Positions 14,330-19,859 of a stretch of DNA of 34,755 nt are shown here, piece after piece; the first letter of the stretch is position 1; each line of letters begins with the position of its first letter. Source of the stretch: a virus; the IMG/VR virus record IMGVR_UViG_3300044701_004478, positions 1-34,755 of that record; one strand, 5' to 3'. Below the pieces are notes generated by a model. That model did no database searches, was not told the origin of the DNA, and saw only the letters and a program-made list of their open reading frames with translations. A program made the translations under genes and the position numbers.

Positions 14330-14736
14330 CTAGGGCCCGTGCGACTGACGCTGAGCGCGTTAAGCGCGAAGCGGACGCGCTGGAGCTGCTAGCGGCTGGG
14401 GTCGGTTCCGCATTTGCAGTGCAGACCCTGGCCAGCCGCTATGGGGTGAGCCTGAGGCAGGCCCGGCGCTATGTCTCGGCCGCGGCCTTCGATTTAACTG
14501 GGCCCCTCAATCCTGCGGCGCTGGACTCGATGGCGATGATCACCCTTCACCGGCTGGATTTACTAGCAGGGCAGGCTATGGCCGAGGGTGATCACGGGAT
14601 GGCGGTGCGCGCTTCGCGCGCGCATGCCGCGGCGTTAGCGCAGTTCAGAAAGGCGATCACGGCACCGGTGACCCGCTTTAGGTTGCCACCATCCGGGCCC
14701 CCACCACTGGAGTCGGATAAGCCGCTGCCGTTCTGA
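14326..14736 (+). CDS. HTH protein, small-terminase-like or regulator (136 aa)
   Basis: A helix-turn-helix lies at about residues 27-50 (GSAFAVQTLASRYGVSLRQA then RRYVSAA). A helical domain follows (LDSMAMITLHRLDLLAGQAM) and then a Pro-rich tail. The plan matches the minus-strand HTH protein at 15176-15715: HTH, then a helix pair that could oligomerise. Small terminase subunits have this architecture, but transcriptional regulators do as well. It closes the plus-strand accessory operon and is followed by two intrinsic terminators. Confidence 0.7.
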   Translation: MTRARATDAERVKREADALELLAAGVGSAFAVQTLASRYGVSLRQARRYVSAAAFDLTGPLNPAALDSMAMITLHRLDLLAGQAMAEGDHGMAVRASRAHAAALAQFRKAITAPVTRFRLPPSGPPPLESDKPLPF

Positions 14737-14751
14737 TCGCGCAGCAGTCAG

Positions 14752-14778
14752 GCCCCCGCTAAGGCGGGGGCTTCTTTA
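14752..14778 (+). terminator. Intrinsic terminator 1 of the accessory operon
   Basis: The stem GCCCCCGC/GCGGGGGC has a 4-nt loop and is followed by TTCTTTA. It lies 15 nt after the last plus-strand gene. Confidence 0.8.
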
Positions 14779-14791
14779 TGGCGTGATCGCC

Positions 14792-14816
14792 GCGGCCGCT
14801 AGCGCGGCCGCTTTTT
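14792..14816 (+). terminator. Intrinsic terminator 2 of the accessory operon
   Basis: The stem GCGGCCGC/GCGGCCGC has a 4-nt TAGC loop and is followed by TTTTTA. It is 14 nt after terminator 1, so the two act in tandem before the convergent intergenic. Confidence 0.8.
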
Positions 14817-15175
14817 ATGTCCCTATTACGTCCGCGGTTTTGGCGCTGGCAGCGCCGCCGGCTGAGATGCGCACAAGCTGGGCCCTCTTGCTACCGGGTG
14901 GCCTAAAGCCCGCCTCGCCTTAGGCGCCATTTCCCAAGCGAAGCGCGGGGGGCGTTGGCGGCTTTTCAGCGCTCTCGGCTGGGGTGCTTGCCCCCCACTA
15001 TCTGGGCCCCTAAGCCATACCGCCATCAGAGTCTTGAATGGCCCCGAGCGAAGCTCGGGATGAATGGCTTGAATGCGATTTTGGCGCTAACGCCTTGAAT
15101 GGCGTTTTCGGCTGAAGGCCGCTTGAATGGCGTTTTGGCCGACGGAAGCGACTGGCGAGGGAAATTGAGCGCAGC
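14817..15175. other. Convergent intergenic with no supported gene
   Basis: This lies between the plus-strand accessory operon and the minus-strand genes. A 66-codon open frame at 14826-15026 (minus) is Arg/Ala/Pro rich, has no neighbour packing and looks like GC-rich noise. The right half carries the CTTGAATGG repeats and short hairpins described separately. Confidence 0.5.
15033..15136. repeat. CTTGAATGGCGTTTT repeats alternating with small hairpins
   Basis: CTTGAATGGCGTTTT occurs at 15094-15108 and 15122-15136. A close variant is at 15068-15082 (CTTGAATGCGATTTT), a shorter copy starts at 15033, and a fifth exact copy lies apart at 15782-15796. Between copies are short palindromes: CCGAGC/GCTCGG, GGCG/CGCC and CGGC/GCCG. 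An 8-bp stem AATTGAGC/GCTCAATT follows at 15163-15181. It could be an iteron set, a structured 3' RNA or a protein-binding array. Confidence 0.6.
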
Positions 15176-15715
15176 TCAATTTTGCCGAGACAGGAGCTGG
15201 AGGAGGTCAGCTTGGAGCCTCATGGCGCCGATGGCGTTGGAGCCTTGGCGCATTTCTAGCGCCTGGTTGAGGACAGTTTCGAGGCTCTGGAGCATCTTGG
15301 CTGCCATCTCTTTGCGGTCATAGACGTTGACGTCAATGACCATCTGGCGCCTAGCGTCGGCCATTCTTGTTTCTGAGACTCTGGTGCTGAGCCCCCAATG
15401 CTCATCACACAGCCTTCGGATTTCGTTGGGGCGTTTACCTTGCGTGAGCCATTCTTGTACTTGATGTATTTGAGCGGCAATTTCTAAGGCTTTGAATGCT
15501 TGGCGGCGCTTGGGCTCTTGCGTGCCTACCTCGGCAGGTACGGAAGCGTCGGGGGCTTCGTCGTCACCATCTGGGGCCCCAGCTTGCATTTCGCTCTCGG
15601 CTGTTTCGTTGCCGTAGGCAACGTGCTGCGGCTCTTCAGGCTCGGGGCGGCGTAAAGAGCATTGCGGCTCCTGTGCTTCTTCCGCGTATGAATCTGGAGG
15701 CGGGAGTGACAACAC
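15176..15715 (-). CDS. HTH protein, candidate small terminase subunit (179 aa)
   Basis: The frame is open to 15763, but the GGCAACCTAG element lies inside that extension and ends 22 nt before the GTG at 15715, so 15715 is chosen. The first 60 residues are acidic and disordered (Pro/Glu rich). Then comes a HTH-like block (EIAAQIHQVQEWLTQGKRPN, then EIRRLCDEHWGLS) and two long helices (KEMAAKMLQSLETVLNQALE, then NAIGAMRLQADLLQLLSRQN). DNA binding plus a helical oligomerisation region fits a small terminase or a regulator. Confidence 0.7.
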   Translation of the reverse strand: MLSLPPPDSYAEEAQEPQCSLRRPEPEEPQHVAYGNETAESEMQAGAPDGDDEAPDASVPAEVGTQEPKRRQAFKALEIAAQIHQVQEWLTQGKRPNEIRRLCDEHWGLSTRVSETRMADARRQMVIDVNVYDRKEMAAKMLQSLETVLNQALEMRQGSNAIGAMRLQADLLQLLSRQN

Positions 15716-15737
15716 GTCTACGTCGGCTCGCTTACGG

Positions 15738-15747
15738 CTAGGTTGCC
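15738..15747 (-). promoter_or_regulatory. GGCAACCTAG element before the HTH gene
   Basis: An exact copy of the recurrent 10-mer on the minus strand, ending 22 nt before the GTG at 15715. The spacing equals that at the scaffold gene and at the divergent pair near 28930, which supports choosing the shorter start for this gene. Confidence 0.55.
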
Positions 15748-15781
15748 CGGCCCGCGCCCGCAAAGCGGGCAGTGGCCGTGC

Positions 15782-15860
15782 CTTGAATGGCGTTTTAGCT
15801 ATCTAGTGGGTACAGCTAGATACACTATGGCTATTTATAGCTACTATAGCTATAGGAGCC
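15782..15860. repeat. Isolated CTTGAATGGCGTTTT copy plus AT-rich AGCTAT repeats
   Basis: After the 15-nt repeat at 15782-15796 comes a stretch with TAGCTAT, CAGCTAGATA, TATAGCTA and TATAGCTATAGG. Its AT content is far above its surroundings. This looks like a promoter/operator or an easily melted region. It may also contain the start of a very small gene. Confidence 0.45.
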
Positions 15861-15946
15861 GCCAGCGCAAGGGGCAGCTGCCAGAGCTGGGGCATACACC
15901 AGAGCTGCTAATGCGAGCAGGCGCTAGTAGTAGCGCTCGCTGGTGA
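15827..15946 (+). CDS. Possible 39-aa basic Tyr-rich peptide
   Basis: The frame runs from ATG 15827 to TGA 15944-15946 and encodes MAIYSYYSYRSRQRKGQLPE, then a short helical end. It follows AT-rich sequence suited to a promoter. It overlaps the end of the convergent gene by 23 nt and has no recognised family. The start region itself is made of AGCTAT-type repeats, so it could be chance. Confidence 0.3.
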   Translation: MAIYSYYSYRSRQRKGQLPELGHTPELLMRAGASSSARW

Positions 15947-16226
15947 TCTCCTCCATCTCCCAGCGGCCATTGGGCAAGTGCCAGAACACGCTTACCTCGG
16001 TGATCGCGGGGTTGTGGGTGCGGGGGGTGTGTTCCTCAATCAGGGCGTCAATCCGGTGGTGCAGGGCTTCGCCGCCGTAGATGCCGGGGAACATGAAGCA
16101 CCTGTCGGTTTGGCACTTGGGGCCCTCACACTGGGGCCAGTGCAACACCACTGCGGTGGTGTCCTTGGGAAGCTCTCCCGACATGGGCTGGGAGCCGCAC
16201 TGCTGGAGCTGGGGTGGTTGCATCAT
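15924..16226 (-). CDS. 100-aa unknown protein with Cys/His cluster
   Basis: The ATG at 16226 overlaps the stop of the preceding gene (ATGA). The middle carries HWPQCEGPKCQTDRCFMFPG, with three cysteines and a histidine that could hold a metal. The C-terminus (EVSVFWHLPNGRWEMEEITS) looks like a short beta-sheet. It is the last gene of a coupled chain that also encodes a RecB-type nuclease. Function unknown. Confidence 0.65.
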   Translation of the reverse strand: MMQPPQLQQCGSQPMSGELPKDTTAVVLHWPQCEGPKCQTDRCFMFPGIYGGEALHHRIDALIEEHTPRTHNPAITEVSVFWHLPNGRWEMEEITSERYY

Positions 16227-16453
16227 TGTTGCGTAACGCGGTTGAGTAGCACGGGAGCGGCGGAATGTTTTAAGGCGGTGCGGGCAGCGTCAATGCCTTG
16301 CATCAGGCTTTGCTGCTGGTCGTAGGAAAGCTCTAGGACAGCTGGGCCCGGTTGCGGTTCGCCGTCCAGCACCCACATGTAGCCAGTGCAGTACGGCTCG
16401 ATTGAGCTTTGCTCCCGGCCCTGCCACTCCATGATCTCGTCGGTGCTCTTCAT
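16223..16453 (-). CDS. 76-aa unknown protein
   Basis: The ATG at 16453 overlaps the nuclease stop (ATGA), and its own stop overlaps the next ATG. The sequence begins MKSTDEIMEWQGREQSSIEP. It has a short beta segment (GYMWVLDGEPQPGPAVLELS) and a helical end (QQQSLMQGIDAARTALKHSA). No family was recognised. The tight packing is the evidence for expression. Confidence 0.65.
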   Translation of the reverse strand: MKSTDEIMEWQGREQSSIEPYCTGYMWVLDGEPQPGPAVLELSYDQQQSLMQGIDAARTALKHSAAPVLLNRVTQQ

Positions 16454-17196
16454 GACTCGGATGGCATTGAGTAGTAGGTGGCGAGGCGCTTTTTGAAGCG
16501 GCAAGTGGCTTCGGCGAGTTCGTCGCCGCCGAGTTCCCACACGTCTGGAGGTCCTGCAGGGCGGGCGATGACGAGGACGGCGCGTTCTGGGCGGATCCCG
16601 TAGACGTGGTGAATGCCTTGGGCATAAGCGCCGAGTTGGCAGAAGTAGTCCTCCACCAGCGCCTCGTCGCGCTTGTTCTTGGACGTCTTCCAGTCGAGGA
16701 GCGTTAGCTGCTCTGGGTTGCGGCCGTAGGCCGCATACCCGAGCGCGTCGAAGCTGCCGGCGAAGCCGGAGGGGTGGTACACCGGCTTCTCGATGGCTAC
16801 AGCGTGAGTCCAGTGAGACTCGAGCCAGGGGCGCATGGAGCGCCAGTAGCCGCCGAATGCGAAGTGCCTGGGCTCAGGAGCTGGTTCGCCCGCAGAGTGG
16901 GCGGCGATCCAGGCTTCGATGGCATTGTGCGTCCAGGTGCCGCGAGCTTTGGCGGCGTCGCTAATGCTCTGGGCATCTGGGCGCTTCAGCCATTGCTGGA
17001 GCCGTTCCTTCCCCTCGCTGGTGGCGCCGAGGATTGTGGTGACGCCTGGCATACGGCGACCGCAAGGCGACGTGTAGCCGCTTTTGTCGGCAAGGCGGAC
17101 GGCAATGCCTCGGGGTTCGGGGAGCACAATCCACTGGGATGGCTCTTGATTGGTGGCGTCAGGTGCTGGGGTCAACGTTCGTGGTCCCCGCACCAT
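16450..17196 (-). CDS. PD-(D/E)XK exonuclease, RecB/Cas4-like
   Basis: The protein is 248 aa. The nuclease motifs appear in order: RGTWTHNAIEAWI (His of motif I), GFAGSFDALGY (Asp of motif II), LLDWKTSKN (D-x-K motif III) and a following QLGAYA helix. This is the PDDEXK fold of RecB, Cas4 and lambda-exonuclease-like phage enzymes, which degrade or process dsDNA ends. It is close to an ssDNA-binding-like gene, suggesting a phage recombination or replication module. The ATG at 17196 overlaps the previous gene by 25 nt. A later TTG is possible. Confidence 0.8.
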   Translation of the reverse strand: MVRGPRTLTPAPDATNQEPSQWIVLPEPRGIAVRLADKSGYTSPCGRRMPGVTTILGATSEGKERLQQWLKRPDAQSISDAAKARGTWTHNAIEAWIAAHSAGEPAPEPRHFAFGGYWRSMRPWLESHWTHAVAIEKPVYHPSGFAGSFDALGYAAYGRNPEQLTLLDWKTSKNKRDEALVEDYFCQLGAYAQGIHHVYGIRPERAVLVIARPAGPPDVWELGGDELAEATCRFKKRLATYYSMPSES

Positions 17197-17342
17197 TCCT
17201 CGGCGACAGTGCCGGGCCAGTTGGTGCCGCTAATCGCGTGCCGGTGGCACGAGCCCAATGGGCTATCAGCTTTGGTGCGTTGCCAGAACCGGCAGTTGCT
17301 GCACGTGTCGGGGCTCAGAGCTTCGTCGAGGATGTCGCTCAT
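17172..17342 (-). CDS. 56-aa four-cysteine protein, paralogue of the 7908-8126 gene
   Basis: It starts at the ATG at 17342, which overlaps the previous stop (ATGA). The sequence has CSNCRFWQ, then GSCHRH, then EEWCGDHER, giving C-x2-C...C-H...C. The same arrangement and surrounding residues occur in the protein encoded at 7908-8126, so the two are probably duplicates of one metal-binding module. It precedes the nuclease gene. Function unknown. Confidence 0.7.
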   Translation of the reverse strand: MSDILDEALSPDTCSNCRFWQRTKADSPLGSCHRHAISGTNWPGTVAEEWCGDHER

Positions 17343-17560
17343 GGCGTTATGCGGAACGGTTGGGCGATCTGCGCGTAGGGCGTCATCTGTTTGAGGTCGC
17401 GTACCACCACCGTTAGGTAGTTGTGCTGGGGCCAACGGCGGCGGGCGGCGTGGGCGGCTTCACTGGTGACCCAGTAGAACGCTTCCTCGGGGATTTGGGT
17501 CCAGCTGCTATCGCGGGAGACGTAGCCGCTGGGGCCTCGCAGTAAATAACGGGTGCTCAT
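17339..17560 (-). CDS. 73-aa unknown protein
   Basis: The ATG at 17560 overlaps the previous stop (ATGA). The longer open frame upstream is Arg/Pro-rich noise. The sequence begins MSTRYLLRGPSGYVSRDSSW. It contains Trp and Tyr residues on an alpha/beta pattern (EEAFYWVTSEAAHAARRRWP, then NYLTVVVRDLKQM). It looks like a small folded protein of unknown role, in the coupled chain between the DUF-type 100-aa gene and the cysteine protein. Confidence 0.65.
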   Translation of the reverse strand: MSTRYLLRGPSGYVSRDSSWTQIPEEAFYWVTSEAAHAARRRWPQHNYLTVVVRDLKQMTPYAQIAQPFRITP

Positions 17561-17859
17561 GACAGGGCGTAGTCGTGGTGGCCTCGGTGCTCCCGTGTCT
17601 CGAAGAACCCCTCTAGCTCGGGGTGCTCTTGCATCAACAGTCGGGCGTAGTGCGAGGTGTAGTTGTTGTTCAACCGAAAGCTCCGAGCTGAACTGCTGGT
17701 GCGCAGCACCAGCTCGTAGCGGCACACTTCCCAAAGGGCTTTGATGCCCCAGCGGTGAACGCCACCACGCTTGAGCTGGAGTGCGAGGCGCTGCAGCTGC
17801 TCATAGATGTGGGGGTTCTCGGCGTGGAATGCCCAGAACTCGCGTTCATGCCGGAGCAT
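17557..17859 (-). CDS. 100-aa conserved phage protein (FHxxNPxxY type)
   Basis: The sequence EFWAFHAENPHIYEQLQRLA, then GVHRWGIKALWEVCRYELVL, then FRLNNNYTSHYARLLMQEHP and GFFETREHRG matches a family common in tailed phages and prophages with no settled biochemical function. The ATG at 17859 is preferred because GAGG stands 8 nt before it. An ATG at 17865 is too close to that Shine-Dalgarno. It begins after the ssDNA-binding-like gene and overlaps the next gene by ATGA. Confidence 0.75.
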   Translation of the reverse strand: MLRHEREFWAFHAENPHIYEQLQRLALQLKRGGVHRWGIKALWEVCRYELVLRTSSSARSFRLNNNYTSHYARLLMQEHPELEGFFETREHRGHHDYALS

Positions 17860-17869
17860 CGCCATCACC

Positions 17870-18466
17870 TCAGCTCTTCGTGCCGAAGGGGTTGCCGCCG
17901 TCGTACAGGGCCTCAAGGTCGAAGCCGTTGGCGCAGGCGGTGTCCCATGCCGTGATCACCGCTTGGGCGATCTTGGTGTTGGAGCGCTTGGTGGGCACCA
18001 TCGCTGCGTGGTACTTGGTGTCGGTGCCCTTGCCGGTGCGGGTGACCTTGACGTCCCATTCGCTCAGGTCGCTGTAGTCCTCGTCGGAGAACAGGCGGGC
18101 CAGGTCGGCAAGCAGTGTCTTTTGGTTGGCGCTGAAGACGCGGACGGCTTCGGCGTCGAAGTCGTAAACCGCGAAGGCGCTGCAGGGTTTGATGGCTTTG
18201 CGGCCGTCGCGTTCGGTGACGGTGCCGCCGACTTGCTTTTCAAGCTGGGCCAGGAGCTCGGCGTCAGGCCATTCGGGGGTGATGCGCTTTGTCATCCCGC
18301 CGCCGTCCTTGGTGAACCACACCTCGACGCCTTCGAGCGGGGCCTCGGACAGGACTGCGAAACGGATGTTGCCGCCATCTTCGATGGCGCTGGGGTTGAG
18401 GTAGCTGCCGCCGGTGGACTCCTTCGGAGCGAGGGTGGCGCTGAAGTCAGAAGAGAAAAAAGGCAT
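17870..18466 (-). CDS. Candidate phage ssDNA-binding protein (198 aa)
   Basis: The sequence SYLNPSAIEDGGNIRFAVLS at residues 21-40 is followed by beta-strand-rich segments, and then by DLSEWDVKVTRTGKGTDTKY near residue 135. Phage single-stranded DNA-binding proteins of the gp32/OB type share such a plan, with a glycine-rich turn before the first strand and an aromatic strand in the core. The C-terminus is not strongly acidic. It lies close to nuclease and primase-helicase genes, so a replication or recombination role is plausible. Confidence 0.6.
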   Translation of the reverse strand: MPFFSSDFSATLAPKESTGGSYLNPSAIEDGGNIRFAVLSEAPLEGVEVWFTKDGGGMTKRITPEWPDAELLAQLEKQVGGTVTERDGRKAIKPCSAFAVYDFDAEAVRVFSANQKTLLADLARLFSDEDYSDLSEWDVKVTRTGKGTDTKYHAAMVPTKRSNTKIAQAVITAWDTACANGFDLEALYDGGNPFGTKS

Positions 18467-18479
18467 TGGGGCTCTCGGA

Positions 18480-18530
18480 GCCGTGGGGTCGCGTATAGCT
18501 TACCTAACCTGGGTAGGTTGGTCAACCTCA
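18480..18530 (-). promoter_or_regulatory. Leader with overlapping CTAGG-like repeats, promoter candidate
   Basis: On the minus strand GGTTGACCAACCTACCCAGG is followed by GGTTAGGTAAGCTATACGC. It includes a TTGACC hexamer with TAAGCT 17 nt downstream and a TATACG further on. The sequence has symmetric GGTTG/CAACC halves that could be a repressor site. It lies upstream of the ssDNA-binding-like gene and overlaps the end of the gene above it. Confidence 0.4.
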
Positions 18531-18727
18531 GCAGGGGTCTCCGTCCATTCCCATGCTTTGCGGATCAGACGCTCCATCGCTTCGGAGCGGGCCATGCCTT
18601 GGACAGAGGCGATTTTGGTCAAGATGTCCCAGGCTTTGTCAGTCATGGAGAGGCTTCTGCAGCGCTTGGGCTCGCCCCAGTGAGTGCGGCTCTGGGCGTC
18701 GCCGAGGGGACGGTTGGAGGCGGGCAT
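18500..18727 (-). CDS. 75-aa ribbon-helix-helix-like small protein
   Basis: The ATG at 18727 gives MPASNRPLGDAQSRTHWGEP, then a basic segment (KRCRSLSMTDKAWDILTKIA) and a helix (MARSEAMERLIRKAWEWTET). The pattern of a short beta strand followed by two helices resembles CopG/Arc-type DNA binders (RSLSMTDKAWDIL...SRSEAMERLI). This is suggestive, not proven. It could be a repressor of the operon whose promoter candidate overlaps its 3' end. The longer open frame to 18805 overlaps the upstream gene and is rejected. Confidence 0.6.
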   Translation of the reverse strand: MPASNRPLGDAQSRTHWGEPKRCRSLSMTDKAWDILTKIASVQGMARSEAMERLIRKAWEWTETPAEVDQPTQVR

Positions 18728-18744
18728 GAATGAACTGTGTGGGA

Positions 18745-19473
18745 CTAGGTAGGTAACGTATCGGCTGTTGTGGCGTTGGCAAGGCTGTCCTGAACCACGT
18801 CCCATAGCTCGGTGTCGGTGGCGTCGGCGAGCGCTGCGAGCCGGGGCAGGTGCATCAAGAGGCGATCGGCGGGGACCGTCTTGCCCATCAGCAGGGGCTC
18901 AATGCTGGGGCAGGCAGTGCGGAGGGTGGGGATCTCGCCAAGCCAGTCCATGCCTTTGGCGGCGAGGCGCAGGCGTAGCCAGCGGCCTAGGGCTTGGGAG
19001 GCGACCTCCTCGTCGGCGGTGGCCAGGGTGCGGCCGGTGTCGACAGTCAGGGGCCTAAGGCCCGAGAAGGCCATGAAGAGGCCCTGCGGGCCTAGCACCA
19101 CGCCGTCGGCGTCGGTGAATGGCTCACGGCCCTCCCAGAGGGGTCTGAGGGCGTCAGGCAGCTTGGTAGGTACGCCGATGTTGGGGGCGGCTTCGATCTG
19201 GGCCGTGGGGTAACCCAGTGAGTTGGCGTGGGCCAGATTTAGGTAGCCCACGGCGAGGAAGACCAGGGGGCCGGGTTGGCGCAACTTCTGGGATGAGAAG
19301 CCGCCCATCTGGGAGCTGTGGAAGAGCCGGGCGCCGAGGAGGCCGTCGCACAGCTTGAGGAGCTGGGGCTGGGACCACTGCGACTGCCAAGCGCGCCACC
19401 GGGAGGAGAAGGCGCTGGCGCCGGTGTCCATGGTGTCGAGGATGGGGTTGGGGCCGGAGTACCGCTGTGCCAT
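18745..19473 (-). CDS. 242-aa unknown protein
   Basis: It starts at the ATG at 19473 (MAQRYSGPNPILDTM), and a TTG at 19479 is also in frame. The sequence has few charged clusters. It contains ARLFHSSQMGGFSSQKLRQP, PGPLVFLAVGYLNLAHANSL, GLFMAFSGLRPLTVDTGRTL and a helical C-terminus. The GFxSxKLRxPxPxxFxxxGxLN-type segment looks like a conserved family, but I cannot name it. It lies 18 nt above the RHH-like gene and 390 nt below the primase-helicase, after a terminator, so it probably has its own promoter. Confidence 0.65.
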   Translation of the reverse strand: MAQRYSGPNPILDTMDTGASAFSSRWRAWQSQWSQPQLLKLCDGLLGARLFHSSQMGGFSSQKLRQPGPLVFLAVGYLNLAHANSLGYPTAQIEAAPNIGVPTKLPDALRPLWEGREPFTDADGVVLGPQGLFMAFSGLRPLTVDTGRTLATADEEVASQALGRWLRLRLAAKGMDWLGEIPTLRTACPSIEPLLMGKTVPADRLLMHLPRLAALADATDTELWDVVQDSLANATTADTLPT

Positions 19474-19792
19474 GTCCAAGCTATGTAGGTATCTTCCAAC
19501 GGTACTCCCCTACTTCGGGGGTGTTGCAAAAAAGTCCCTAACACACTGGAAAAGCGCCTCAACGTCCCATCTTCTCCAAATCCCTTGCTACTAAAGGGGG
19601 GTGATGGGGTAGGAGATAAACATGAGACGGGACAGTGCCTCATCTCATAATTGGGGGCGGGTAGTGAGGTGCGGCACCTGTCCGATGTGCCTCAACCGGC
19701 GTCCCATCACCACATCCCAGTTGTGGCAAGGGATCCCGAGGAGATGGGAGGGATGGGACAGGCAAAACCCCATTTATTAAAGGGGTATTTTG
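19474..19792. promoter_or_regulatory. Intergenic of about 320 bp with repeated GTCCCATC
   Basis: No convincing gene was seen. GTCCCATC occurs at about 19564 and 19701, and its complement GATGGGAC at about 19753. A further GTCCCATC appears near 22147 in the primase upstream region. TTTTGCAAAAA-like tracts appear near 19525 and 19790. The repeated octamer may be a binding site for a regulator or for the replication initiator encoded next door. The minus-strand promoter of the 242-aa gene should be here. Confidence 0.4.
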
Positions 19793-19830
19793 CAAAAAGC
19801 CCCTTAAGCCCATAGGGAAGGCTTAAGGGG
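19793..19830 (-). terminator. Intrinsic terminator of the primase-helicase gene
   Basis: An 11-bp stem, CCCCTTAAGCC/GGCTTAAGGGG, has a 9-nt loop. On the minus strand it is followed by GC and five T. It lies 30 nt after the primase-helicase stop. Confidence 0.8.
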
Positions 19831-19859
19831 CGCAGTTGCGTTAGGGGTGGCTGAGGCGG

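Noticed and set aside
14826-15026. 66-codon minus-strand frame in the convergent gap
   Set aside because: The product is low-complexity Arg/Ala/Pro, with no neighbour packing and no Shine-Dalgarno sequence.
15163-15181. Terminator at the 3' end of the HTH gene
   Set aside because: The perfect stem has only a short T run on the plus side; kept only as part of the repeat array.
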